Part shown: piece after piece, positions 42,158-52,454 of the stretch
How positions within the stretch are numbered: the stretch's first letter is position 1
How the letters are laid out: every line of letters starts with the position of its first letter
Source: Orychophragmus violaceus
Taxonomy: Eukaryota > Streptophyta > Magnoliopsida > Brassicales > Brassicaceae
Direction of reading: 5' to 3'
Length of the DNA stretch: 64,000 bases
Assembly (NCBI GenBank): GCA_030180135.1
Contig: CM058239.1
Span: forward strand, 64,673,823-64,737,822
Program-made: the position numbers and the translations under genes
Notes under the pieces: model-generated
The model's input: the letters and a program-made list of their open reading frames with translations, nothing else
What the model was told of the DNA's origin: nothing
Databases searched by the model: none

Positions 42158-44331
42158 CACTACAAGAAAAACTGTTTTTAGCCACGAACCAGCCACGACC
42201 AGTTCGTGGCTATGATTTTTCCAGCCATAAATAGCTACGAACCAGCCACGAATTATTTTTGTGGATGGTTCGTAGTTATTCGTGGCTAAATAACCACGAA
42301 AAGTGTTTTGTGGCTATTCGTGGAAAATTAGCCACGAAATAGTCGTGAAAGAACATAGCCACGACTAGCCACGAAAAAGTTTTGTGGCTAACTAGCCACG
42401 ATCTGAAAGTGTAGCTATTTGTGGCTAATTTAGCCACGAATAGCCACGATTTTGTCCGTGGCTATTTAAAACCCTAAATCCTAAATATACCATTAAACCC
42501 CAAACTCTAAACCTTAAACTCTTAATCATAAAATATAAAATCAAAATACAAACCATTAATTGTATATACATAAAACTATTATTTTCAAATCCAATAACAC
42601 AATATTCATATATCATAAATTAAATAAAACATTATACTATAACCAAAAATATAATAACCAAACTCTAACCTAAAACTCTTAATCATAAACTATAATATCA
42701 AAATACAAATATAACATATATTCAAAATTAAGACTAATACATAAAACTAATATATAAAACACTAAACCCTAAACAAACCCTAAAACTCTAAAGTATAACC
42801 AAAACTCTAATTCATAAGATTTTAAATACTATAACATATAAAAAACTAATATTCAACACTTATAAAAATAATATTTTCCAAATGTATTATTTTCAAACAT
42901 TAACTTCAAACCCTAAACACAACCAAAACTCTATTTCATAATATTTTAAATACTATAACATATCCAAAACTATATTCAACACTTATAAATACTATAAAAT
43001 TAAATTTAATCATTTATTATTTTTAGTCGTTTTATATATTATAAATACTCATTTTATTAGTTTTATTTTCATATAATTTTAAAATTATTAACACTTTTAA
43101 ATTTGTTTATGTTTTGCACTTAAAAAAAATCATTCTTAGAAAGCTAAATAAATAGTATAATAAGATGTTTGGCAAAAAAAGGAAAGATTTTGATTGACTA
43201 AAGGTGAAGAGACAAGGATTGATGTTTTTGTATCATCCACCGTTGATTAATTAGATCCAACGGTGGACATCTTCAGTTTTGTGTTTCCTCTTCTCCTCTT
43301 TTTTTTTTTTTTTTGTCGTCTCTCTTCTCCTCCTTTCTCTCCAAAGATCGAGCAAATCAGTCTCCATTCTTCCTCTATTCTTTCATTCTTCTCTTTTCAT
43401 TTTCTTCTTCTGTAAAGCAATTGTAAAACCATTGATGCAAGCTAAATTATTCTTCATCACCACATCATCTACTATGTGATTTCGACTGCAGCTCATCATC
43501 ACAAACCATGTTTTTTTTTTTCTTTTAACTTCTTAGATCTACAAAATTTTGGGAAAAATCTGGTGATAAACAATGTTTAGTGTGAAAGTTTAGACCAAAA
43601 CTGCGTTCTTATTTCGTTGATGCAGGTCTTTTGCTTTGAAGTCTGGTGATAGACAGAAGACGTGGTGCGTTGGAGCCGCGGAGGACGCGGCTTCGAGTCT
43701 CCGAAGAGCGGCGGAGGATGCGGCTTTGTGTCACGGCTCTCATCGCCGGAGCTTCTGTTAGAGAGACGAAGACGTGGTGCAGTGGAGCTTCTGATAGAGG
43801 CTCGATCTCATTGTTGATGCGGCAAGTTTGACCACCAGAGAAGACGAAGAGTGGCGGTGGTCCGTTCATTTTTTTTGATGTGTTCATTTTTTTTCATTTA
43901 ATTTCTGTATTTTTTTATCAATTAATTTATATTTATTTTATGTATTTAGTTTTTGTATATTAATATTCATTTTTGTTTTAAATAAATATTTAATCAAAAT
44001 AATTTTTTTTTTTGTAATTGTTTTTTAGATAGCCACGGATAATTTCGTGGACATTCCTAACTAAGGCCACAGAATAAATCGTAGCTATTTCATAGCCATT
44101 TTCACGGATATGGTCGTGTCTATTCGTAGGTATATTGCCACGGATTGAGTATATGGCTATTCGTGGCTAAGTCGTGGCCACGTGGCCACGAATAGCCACG
44201 AATGTAAAATAGCAACGAGCTCATAGCTACGAAACAGGTTTGTGGCTATTTGCGGCTAAATGCAAAATAACCACGAATAATCAGCCATAGCCACGAAAAA
44301 TTCCGTGGCTATGGCCGAGATTCTTGTAGTG
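42158..44331. mobile_element. CACTA-K, non-autonomous CACTA element (2174 bp)
   Basis: Left end CACTACAAGAAAAACTG, right end CTTGTAGTG, perfect duplication TGA (42155-42157, 44332-44334). The subterminal regions (42178-42460, 44030-44310) hold dozens of TAGCCACGA words in both orientations. The middle is AT-rich with degenerate CTAAACCCTAAA-like text (42465-42930) and a CT-rich tract (43270-43420). Two opposed ORFs at 43609-43887 and 43646-43831 mirror each other and look like chance. No transposase. Confidence 0.93.
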
Positions 44332-44334
44332 TGA

Positions 44335-45076
44335 ATATCTATGATTATTGTCGTAGCTATTTCATATAATTTTTTTTTAATTAAAACTAAACATAAAATA
44401 ATTTTATTTAAATTAATATTTATAATAAAAACAAAATTACATTAAGTTATTAAATAACTAATATTAAAAAACAAAATCAGAAGAAAAAAGCTTCTTCGTC
44501 AAGACCACCACCGTCCGGCTCAGGCTTAACAGCCCGGCGACCACCGTCGTCCGGCTCCGGCGACAACCGTTTCTTCGTCTCTCTCACCTTGTCTTCGTGA
44601 CTCTCTCACCTTCGTCTTCATCTTCTTCCCACCACCTTCATCCGGCTCTGGAAACACTTCTCTCTCTCACCGAAGAGACGACGTCACGACCCAAATGGAG
44701 CTGCTGCTGTCAACTAGGAGGGAAGATCCGCCGAGAATAGCTAACGCTGCACCTCTGTAACCCGAGAAATCGTCGCACCATACAAGAGATCTAAAAGTCG
44801 AGAGCAGAAGAGATCTGAGGATGGTGGCGGGGCAAAGATTCGAAGAGGAGGAAGAAGAGATCTGAAGAAGGAGGAAGAAGATTTGTAGGTGGTGGTGGCT
44901 GGAAAAAAAAAGTTTTGTAAGTGGTGGTGGATGGGAGAAGAAGAAGAAGACGAGTAGAGGAAGAGACATAGAAGAGAAGACGAAGAGAAGAAGCAGAAGA
45001 GAAGAGAAGATGAAAACGCAGAAGAGAAGAGACAGAGAAGAAGATGAAGAAAAAAAAGTCGGCGTATTGTTAGGTG
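44335..45076. other. CACTA-J interior, left part
   Basis: No convincing gene. 44480-44700 is rich in CCACCGTCCGGCT-type and CTCTCACCTTCGTC repeats, and 44810-45060 is a purine-rich GAAGA run. The ORF at 44667-44969 is low-complexity Leu/Ser/Phe text. Confidence 0.5.
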
Positions 45077-45081
45077 CTGGG

Positions 45082-45493
45082 TGTTGGAATATACTAAAAC
45101 ATTTTTATCTTGCTTAAACTCTCATAAACATTTTTTCTTATGAGAGAAAGAAGAAAATAAGAAAATAAGACTTAGAAGAGATTTCTTTCTTAACAAGAAA
45201 GAGAATTATAAAACAAGAACAAGAGAGAAAACTTAGAGAAGATGTTATTGAAATTATTTTGGGATGTCTTGCAAATGATCAAGACTCACCTATTAATACA
45301 CTAACTCAAACACATAACAACCACACAAATTTAAAATTACACACCAACTCTCACCATTATCACCAACTCTCACCATTATCATCAACTCTCTTCACTTACC
45401 ACACCAAACATTTTACCAAACACACTCACTATCTTATTTTATTTTTATCCAATTTAAATGGATCATTATTATAGTAAAATATATAATTTAACA
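45082..45493 (-). repeat. 3' LTR of Copia-L (412 bp)
   Basis: Differs from the 5' LTR by scattered substitutions and a duplicated CACCAACTCTCACCATTATC-type stretch near 45340-45380, which explains the extra length. Confidence 0.92.
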
Positions 45494-45862
45494 CTACTCC
45501 TTGATCCATTTGAATTTCAAACCAATGTTGTTCCTCATTTTTTCAAATCTTGTTGTTGGCGAAGATTTCGTAAAGATGTCTGCCAGCTGATCTTCTCCTT
45601 TGCAATACTTCAGCTTAATAGTTCCATTGTTCTCAGCTTCTCGCACCACATGAAATTTTATGTTGATATGCTTGGTTCTCCGGTGTTGAACTGGATTTTT
45701 GCCGATGGCAATAGCTGAACTATTATCACAGAAAATCTGTGTACCTTCTTCTTTCTTGAATCCAAGACTCTCGAGTAAGTTTCGGAGCCAAACGGTCTGA
45801 TTCACCGCAGCCGCTGCTGAGATGTACTCTGCTTCTGCAGTTGACTGTGCAACAACGTCTTA
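45494..45862 (-). pseudogene. Copia-L RNase H C-terminal part
   Basis: Continues the RT frame after an in-frame TAA at 45860-45862 (the codon before DVVAQSTAEAEYISAA). Then NQTVWLRNLLESLGF, IFCDNSSAIAIGKNP and HRRTKHINIKFH follow, ending in GEDQLADIFTKSS. The catalytic Asp of CDNSSA and the RTKHI motif are intact. Confidence 0.92.
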
Positions 45863-46963
45863 TTTTTGTGTCTTCCAAGAGATGATCGCGCCTCCTATCT
45901 TGAACAAATAACCGCTTGTGCTCTTCATATCATTTTGACTTCCAACCCAATCACTATCCCAATATCCCTGCAATAATGTTGAATTTTCGGTCTTGAAAAA
46001 TAAGCTGAGTTCAGTTGTCCCCTTGACATACCTCAATACTCGGTTTGCTTGTTGATAGTGCATCATTTGTGGATTGCTCATGTATCTTGAAAGATAACTT
46101 GCAGAAAACATCAAATCAGGCCTTGTAGAGGTCATATATAACAAGCTTCCCACCATACTTCTGTATTCTGCAGCGTCAGCTGGATTATACTCTTGCTGAT
46201 CAATATTATTCTCATGCGGCACCAATGGTGTGCTAACTGATTTGCAATCCGTCATCTTGAATTTCTCCAGGAGCTTGTTTGCATACTTTGTCTGAGATAA
46301 GAAAACTCCTTCTGCACTCTGACATATCTCAATCCCAAGAAAATACTCCATATGGCCAGGGTCTGTCATCTCAAAGTAGCTCATCATTTCTCCTTTGAAC
46401 TTGTTGATGTCTTCTTCATTGCTTCCTGTTATGATCATGTCATCTACATACAAAGAGATCATTAGAGTATCTTCACCGTTTTTGCGGATGTATACAGCTG
46501 CTTCGTATGGACATCTTTCAAATCCTTGTTGCAGAAAATGACCATCGATCTTGCTATACCATGCCCTTGGTGCTTGTTTTAGACCGTACAATGCTTTCTT
46601 GAGCTTTAGTACGTGTTCTTCCTTCCCTTCAACTTCAAATCCTTGAGGTTGTTCTACGAACACTTCTTCCTCAAGTTCTCCATTTAGAAATGCAGACTTC
46701 ACAACCATATGATGTAGTGCCCAACTCTTTTGTGCTGCAATTGCAATTATAAGTCGAATGGTGTCATACCTCAAGACAGGAGAAAATGTCTCAGTGTAGT
46801 CTTCACCGTATTTATGACAGAATCCCCTTGCAACTAATTTGGCCTTATACTTCTCTAAGGTTCCATCTGCTGCGGTCTTCAACTTGTAAATCCACATGAC
46901 TGTGATGGCTTTCTTTTCTTCAGGTCTTTTCACCAACTCCCAAATGTTGTTCTTCTCAATCAT
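45860..46963 (-). pseudogene. Copia-L reverse transcriptase and RNase H start
   Basis: 367-codon frame of the RVT_2 family: WIYKLKTAADGTLEKYKAK, then KARLVARGF-like KLVARGFCHKYGEDYTETFSPV, and YVDDM with D174 and D175 (numbered from the Met at 46963). Motif A, normally MDVKSAFLNG, reads MVVKSAFLNG: the catalytic Asp is Val87 (codon 46703-46705, GTT instead of GAT or GAC). The frame then covers LSQTKYANKLLEKF, the connection part and the start of RNase H (STRPDLMFSASYLSRYM). Upstream a stop lies two codons before Met1. The protein could not polymerise DNA. Confidence 0.95.
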
Positions 46964-46966
46964 ATT

Positions 46967-47576
46967 GATCTATTCTTGTATTGCATCCCTCCATTCTGAA
47001 TGCTTGACTACTTCTTCAAAACAGTTAGGTTCAACAGTACAGACAAAACATGCATCCATCATATCAATACTGTAGTCCAATACTCGTGTAGTGACAGCCA
47101 TCAATTTGGACATACTACTTGTTCGTAGAGTTTTCATTCATGACGATAAAAATGAATGCCTTTGATGTTCCTTCTCCGTCGTTTGTAGGAACTAATCCAT
47201 TTGTTACTTCTTCTTCATGTTGTCCACCATTGGTAGGTACAAAAGGTTGAGCATCATTTACCTCTTTGAATGGATCTGAGATAGTTTGTTGGAGACCTCT
47301 GTCATTCTCTGAGTTTTTATTCCAATCCCAACTTCTTCCTTCATTAAAGGTAACATCCCTTGCTACTACTACGGTTTGCCTTTCCACCAAGTAAACCCGG
47401 TAGCCTTTGCTTTGACTGTTGTAACCAATAAGTACTCCTTTTGTGCTTTGTCTTCGAGCTTTCTCCTCCTTTCATCTGGTACATGGACATAGCACACACA
47501 CCCAAACACTTTAAGATGACTTAGTGAGGGTTTGTGTCCTGTCCATGCTTCTATGGGTGTCACCTTCTCCAGGGTT
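46967..47576 (-). pseudogene. Copia-L integrase C-terminal part and linker
   Basis: Begins right after CACTA-M with LEKVTPIEAWTGHKPSLSHLKVFGC and YVHVPDERRRKLEDKA, the conserved end of copia integrases. A frameshift near 47400 leads to VVVARDVTFNEGRSWDW and an acidic linker (47115-47390), then EPNCFEEVVKHSEWRDAI before the RT. Confidence 0.9.
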
Positions 47577-47729
47577 CACTACAAAAAAGTAGGCATTGAT
47601 AGCACATTACGATAGCACGATTTTCGCAACTGCTATTGTAGAGAGTATGATGGATTTTGGTATTCGATTATAGCATTTAAAAAATGCTACGCCGAAAAAT
47701 CATTAAGCGGGAACAAAAATAATCTTCGG

Positions 47730-48306
47730 AGCCAAATATTTTAATTAGGCGGCAACACTTTACCAAATTTTAGGTTTTGCCAAATTTTATCCCAAAAATT
47801 TATGTTTTCCACAGTGACAAAAGAATTTCATTCTCCTCTCTTGTTTCCATTTTTTTTGTTCTCTCTTCCTCCTCTCCTCTAGGGTTTGTTTATGACGACA
47901 AATCTTCTTTCCTCTCCTCCGCTCAGCCTCTCTCTCTGTAGAACCGGACTGCATAACTCAAATCCAAAGAGCAATAGTGAACCCCTCTCGTCTCTTCCTC
48001 TCAGACGCTCGTCTCCGCCTCTCGTCTCTTCCTCTCAGTTTCCCCCTCTTCAGGTTCTTCCGCTTTTGTTTTCTCCTCCGCTTTCCCACTAGTTTCTCCG
48101 TCTAATCTGAAGTTTTGCAAGCTTTCAACGAAAGCCATGGCTCCTAAATCGCAATCGCAAACTTTCTGATTTTTTCTGAGTTTTGTAGATCTCACCGGAT
48201 GATGATCCTTGTGGAGTGATTCGACCATACCTAAGTAACTTATATAACCGATTTTCCGATGTATAGCTAATGGTTTAGGGTTTTGGATCTTTTAGGAATT
48301 TTCGCA
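47730..48306 (+). other. CACTA-M: CT-rich stretch before the captured exons
   Basis: No clear coding content. 47830-48100 is strongly CT-rich (TCTCTTCCTC repeats, CTCGTCTCTTCCTCTCAG occurring twice at about 47990 and 48023), like a 5' UTR or promoter of a plant gene. Opposed ORFs at 47886-48092 and 48001-48228 are low-complexity Ser/Pro or Arg/Glu text. Confidence 0.5.
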
Positions 48307-48411
48307 ATGGCAGGGTCACATGATAAGCTCGACAAGATGAAGCTCCGGCAGGATTACCGGAATTTATGGCACTCCGACCTCATGGGAACCGTCACTGCCG
48401 ATACCCCCTTT
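48307..48411 (+). pseudogene. Captured PLAC8-like first exon
   Basis: 35 codons from ATG (48307) reading MAGSHDKLDKMKLRQDYRNL followed by WHSDLMGTVTADTPF. The block YRNLWHxDLMxTxxADTP is, to my knowledge, the conserved N-terminus of a plant PLAC8-family Cys-rich protein; the Cys-rich body is absent. A GT dinucleotide (GTAGTC) follows at 48412, a possible splice donor in phase 0. If unspliced, the frame stops eight codons later. Confidence 0.6.
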
Positions 48412-48789
48412 GTAGTCTGTTGCATTTTGTGAATTACATTGAACATATAGCTCTCTTGTGCGACTTGGCATTATAGGATGAAAAGTTTGCCTATCTTTGT
48501 GCATTTTCTAGTTGGGTTTTAGATTCCTTCAGTTCCTCTTTGTGGACTGGAACTCAATTCCAATACCTGAATATTGCTGGGCTCGCTGGTTCTTTGACTT
48601 TTGTATGGACGTACTCTTATCTTTGCAATAGATAGAAGTTACGCCATGTTTGTTTATCAGTGTACATCATGGAACTGTGTTATTAATACTGTAGTTACTG
48701 ATATAAAAATAGAAGTAGCGTTAGATAGCAGTTTACTTTCTCATATGATATGAATTACACAACTGATTCATTGTCTCTTGTATATATAG

Positions 48790-49452
48790 ATTCTTGAGAT
48801 GGACACATACAGGTACCACGGTCATTCCATGTCTGACCCTGGGAGCACATACCGTACACGAGATGAGATATCTGGTGTAAGGCAGGTTTGTTGGTCTCTT
48901 TACCTGCACTAACTATTTGTTGGTCTTGAGGACTTTTGTTATTGTAAATCCAAAAACATTTATTTGCTATTATATGTCTCAGGAACGAGATCCAATTGAG
49001 AGAATTAAAAAGCTGGTACTATCTCATGACCTAGCAACCGAGAAGGAGCTTAAGGTATCGTATAATCCACCAACCCCCAGACAAACCTCAATATTTTAAG
49101 ATGTTTTTATGTTCTGAAAATGTGTTTATATGCAGGATATGGAGAAGGAAATTAGAAAAGAAGTAGATGACGCCATTGCCAAAGCTAAGGTAAAAATAAC
49201 AGTCATGTTGCTTCTCTTTTCCATTCGGGAGTTTTAACTTACATGCAAACTCTGATCGGTTTCAGGATTGCCCAATGCCAGAGCCTTCTGAGCTTTTCAC
49301 CAATGTGTATGTAAAGGGATTTGGCACAGAGGTAATTTACTGATTTCACAATCTGTGATTTTACACCATCAGATATAATCATCCTTACCGTTTTTTTCTG
49401 TTGGCAGTCATTTGGACCTGACAGGAAAGAAGTCAAAGCTGCGCTTCCATGA
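48790..49452 (+). pseudogene. Captured exons of mitochondrial pyruvate dehydrogenase E1-alpha
   Basis: Five exons in the original order: 48790-48885 (ILEMDTYRYHGHSMSDPGST onward), 48983-49054 (ERDPIERIKKLVLSHDLATE onward), 49136-49189 (DMEKEIRKEVDDAIAKAK), 49266-49331 (DCPMPEPSELFTNVYVKGFG onward) and 49408-49452 (SFGPDRKEVKAALP, stop). All are phase 0 and every intron has GT and AG ends (48886-48982, 49055-49135, 49190-49265, 49332-49407). Together they give the last 110 residues of E1-alpha, the C-terminal part including the phosphorylation-loop region (YRYHGHSMSDPGS), with no internal stop. The thiamine-diphosphate domain is missing. The best match I can recall is the Arabidopsis E1-alpha C-terminus. 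Confidence 0.9.
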
Positions 49453-50290
49453 AGCTCTCTTGCTCAGACATGAGACTGTGGTTGATGATAGGAAGCCATG
49501 AATAAAGAGGGTTTTGGGAAGTGTCTTGTCCTTTCCTCTGGGCTTTTGATTGTTGTATTGGACCTTGTGTTTCTTACTTGCTTCGGAGAAGAGCTCTTTA
49601 CAATGACATGTCAAGGTATGAAGTTTCTAGTGTATGTAGATTTTATTGGTATACAAGATTTTATTTCTTCCTTTGGTAAGATATTGCAAGTCTTTTTTTT
49701 CTTTTTTTTTTGGCAGGTATACTTGATGTGCTGGATATATAACATCATGTATTTTCCAGTTGACGTTTTCTATGACCTCATCAAATGTAATATGATTGAT
49801 AAGAACTGTTTTTGGACAGGTTCGACCATATCATTGGATTTTGTTTTATGGGTTGGTGATGATTCTTGTGGAGAATTGTCACAGAATTGTAAGTTTCAGT
49901 TTCTTCTTTTGGCTTTGTTGTTTTCTTCTGTTTCAGTCTTGCATGACTGATGAAAGATATTTGGGGCGAGTTCTTGGTGGCTTAACATGCCTTTTCCACT
50001 CTTAAAATCTTTGAGTTAAAGTTTCTGTGTTTTGGGCAGGGAGATACAAGAAGATGAGAAGAGCAACAGAAAGAGTAGAAAGGAGTGATTTGAGAAGATA
50101 CGCTTGAGAAGGTACAATACATCTTTTCATCAAACTGTTTTTGCTTTATTCATTGTTTGAATTCTCCTGAAATTGCTGTTGAATGAAATTGTCAAATTGC
50201 TCGTTTACATAAGTGACAAAGATCTTTTTGCAGAGTTTTAAAAGTTAATCTCCACTCTAATCTTTCTTCACAGTGACTGTGTTTTGGGCA
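49453..50290 (+). other. CACTA-M: probable captured 3' UTR and unidentified fragment
   Basis: 49453-49620 is probably the E1-alpha 3' UTR. 49718-49800 reads WIYNIMYFPVDVF, which weakly resembles a transmembrane helix of plant plasma-membrane proton ATPases, but the match is too short to name. 50019-50048 and 50275-50300 share TGTGTTTTGGGCAGGGAGATA, a local duplication just before the kinase fragment. Otherwise unidentified. Confidence 0.4.
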
Positions 50291-50561
50291 GGGAGATATA
50301 TAGGGTTCTTCACGGTGGAAGTATGAACATTTTTTTCTGAATGTGATCTGTTTTGTTCTGAATTCTCCTCATTGGATTATACTTGTTCATTGTTTGCGTG
50401 TAATGAATACTGCAGCTGAGATTTCAAACATGAAATGGTATGGTGTTGAGGGAGACTACAATGTCTTAGTGATGGATTTACTTGGTCCAAGCCTTGAAGA
50501 TCTCTTTGGCTATTGCAACAGGAGATTTACTTTAAAGACAGTTCTCATGCTAGCTGATGAA
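50291..50561 (+). pseudogene. Captured casein kinase 1-like exons
   Basis: A short exon (about 50291-50320, EIYRVLHGG) and a longer one (50416-50561) flank an intron with GT (50321) and AG (50415) ends. Spliced, they give EIYRVLHGGTEISNMKWYGV and then EGDYNVLVMDLLGPSLEDLF, YCNRRFTLKTVLMLAD. This is the N-lobe to hinge part of casein kinase 1, where VMDLLGPSLEDLF is diagnostic. ATP-binding loop and catalytic loop are absent, so it has no activity. Confidence 0.85.
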
Positions 50562-50761
50562 TCGAAGAAAGAAAGAGGCCAACGCAGTTAGTTTTTTTTT
50601 TTGTAGAGGATATTTACTTAGATTTGTTTTGTTATGATTTTTTTCCTAATTTTTTTCCGAAACAATGTTGATGTAAACCATGTTTTGGGTTATTAATAAA
50701 TTTATATTCTAATCCAAATTTTAAATATAAATTTTTTCTTATAAATCTAATTGATACAAAA

Positions 50762-50836
50762 AATATATATATATATATATATATTATAATAATAATATTT
50801 TAATACGGCTCGGCTCGGCTCGGCTCGGATACAACC
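50762..50836. repeat. (AT)n and (GGCTC)n microsatellites
   Basis: An AT dinucleotide run at about 50763-50785 is followed at about 50807-50830 by five units of CGGCT. Both are in the right subterminal part of CACTA-M. Confidence 0.85.
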
Positions 50837-51013
50837 ATAGCAAACTAAAATTAACGCTATTATATTGCAATAATAATATAGCACGAACGAAATGCTATGG
50901 TAGGGGAGGGGTCTATTATAGCTGCCGCTGTCAGAGCGTTTGTGGAAACGCTATCTATTACATACGATAGCTTTTATCGTGTGCTATGAATGTTGATTTT
51001 TCTTGTAGTGGTT

Positions 51014-51600
51014 GTTGAAGGTAGTATATTCTGCAACTATACCGCAGTGTATACCGCCTCGGCCCAAAATTTGTTTGGCATTCCTTTTCCCTTCAGCATT
51101 GCACGTGCCATCTCCATCACGCTGCGATTCTTCCTCTCACTCACTAGGTTTTGTTGTGGTAAGTATGCCACAGTCAGTTTTCTTGTAATGCCTTGAATTT
51201 CGCAGAAACTTTGGAATTCATTTGACGTGTACTCTCCTCCTCGGTCAGATCTGAGTTGTATTATTTTTGCTTCATACTGGTTCTCCACCATATCCTTAAA
51301 CTTCTTGAAAATTTTGAATGCTTCTGACTTTTGTTTCAAGAAGTATACCCATGTCATCCTTGAATACTCATCAATGAATAGGATGAAGTACCTGCTTCCA
51401 TCAAGCGAAGGTGTTTGCATGGGTCCACATATGTCCGTGTGGATAATCTCTAACTTCTTCTTGGCTCTTGTTGATGAGGAAGATGGAAAAGTGACCCGTG
51501 CTTGTTTTCCTAGCTGGCATGCTTCACATACGTCATTGTAATCGTTGAGATTCGGGACTCCCCTTGCCATGTGATTTTGTAGTAACTTCTTTATGTACAT
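51014..51600 (-). pseudogene. Copia-L integrase core
   Basis: Shows CEACQLGKQARVTFP (end of the zinc-binding region), then the DDE core: HTDICGPM, LRSDRGGEYTSNEF and QQNLVSERKNRSVMEMARAM, so the three acidic residues are kept. A stop after FWAEAVYTAV (TAG near 51035) comes just before the CACTA-M insertion at 51011. The zinc-binding His pair is not clear. Confidence 0.93.
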
Positions 51601-51719
51601 ATGCTACTATGACCAAGTCTTTTATGCCATAGTTGACCAACTAGATCCTCTCTTGCATTGGAGGAGGCTTCTTTCGCTCCGGAGATATCAAGAGAAAAAC
51701 GTTTCTTTTCCATCTCCAC

Positions 51720-52454
51720 CTAGGCAATCTTCATTCCCATTTGATCGCGAATTGTGCATTGAGTTCCCTTGAACATAAGCTCGTAGCCATGTAGCATCAT
51801 TTGAGGAACACTAAGCAGGTTCTTATTCAGGTCTGGAACATATAAGACATCTTTGATGATCCTCTCTCCCACCTTGGTCTTCACAAGAATGTCACTGTTT
51901 CCTTCTGTCATTATTACAGCTCCATTTCCGACGCGAATAGGAACTTTCACATTTTTGTTGATAGTTGTGAAGTACCATGCATCTTTAGACATGTGGTTAG
52001 TGCATCCACTATCGATCAGCCATGTTTCTTTCTTTGGTATCTTCACAATTGTTTCCTCGGCAGAGAACAATTTATGTTCCTCAAAATTTGTAACTTGCGC
52101 ATGCTGGCCTTGTTTGCTTTGACATTCTCGCGTAAAGTGTCCTAACTTCCCGCAGGTGAAGCATTCTTTGGGTTTCCTCCAGTTCTGGTTCGACCTCTTG
52201 CTCTTCAAGTAACAATCAGCTTCGTTGTGGTTATCCTTCTTGTAGTAACCACACCATCGTTTCTCTTTGCCCCTCCATTCGGGTTTCTCTTTACTACTTT
52301 CTCCTTTCTTGAATGATCTTGCACCTTTGAATCGAGCCTGGAAAGCTCCTTCAGAACTTCTTTCTTCGTCTGGAAAAAACTTTGATTCATGGGAAACCAA
52401 AGATCCTACCAGATCAGTTACACTGATGTTCTTCAAATCTTTAGTTTCTTCCAT
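51720..52454 (-). pseudogene. Copia-L Gag C-terminal part and protease
   Basis: Starts at MEETKDLKNISVTDLVGSL. It carries one complete zinc knuckle CFTCGKLGHFTREC and, before it, a damaged one in which the second Cys is Tyr (CGYYKKDNHNEADC). The protease active site is intact in WLIDSGCTNHMSKD, followed by DVLYVPDLNKNLLSV. The frame is open for 244 codons and stops at 51720, before the integrase. Confidence 0.93.

Larger units (their letters stand above)
47577..51010 (+). mobile_element. CACTA-M, gene-capturing (Pack-type) CACTA element
   Basis: 3434 bp with ends CACTACAAAAAAGTAGGC and TTTTTCTTGTAGTG and a perfect GTT duplication (47574-47576, 51011-51013) inside the Copia-L integrase. Subterminal words GATAGC/GCTAT recur at 47595-47700 and 50850-50990. 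There is no transposase. The interior holds pieces of at least three unrelated host genes, all on the plus strand: PLAC8-like (48307-48411), pyruvate dehydrogenase E1-alpha (48790-49452) and casein kinase 1-like (50291-50561). The non-coding parts between look like captured introns and UTRs. Confidence 0.93.

Noticed and set aside
43609..43887. Opposed ORFs in CACTA-K as a captured gene
   Set aside because: Arg/Ser/Thr-rich, frames mirror each other, no introns or motifs.
44667..44969. 100-codon ORF with Leu/Phe/Ser-rich start as a signal-peptide protein
   Set aside because: It is the complement of a GAAGAG-type purine-rich run and low complexity.
47886..48228. ORFs before the captured exons as part of the chimeric gene
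   Set aside because: They are CT-rich low-complexity text with no link in frame to the ATG at 48307; more like a 5' UTR.
49498..49950. 150-codon plus-strand ORF in CACTA-M as a membrane protein
   Set aside because: It spans probable 3' UTR and intron-like T-rich tracts and has hydrophobic low-complexity content; only a dozen residues hint at a known protein.
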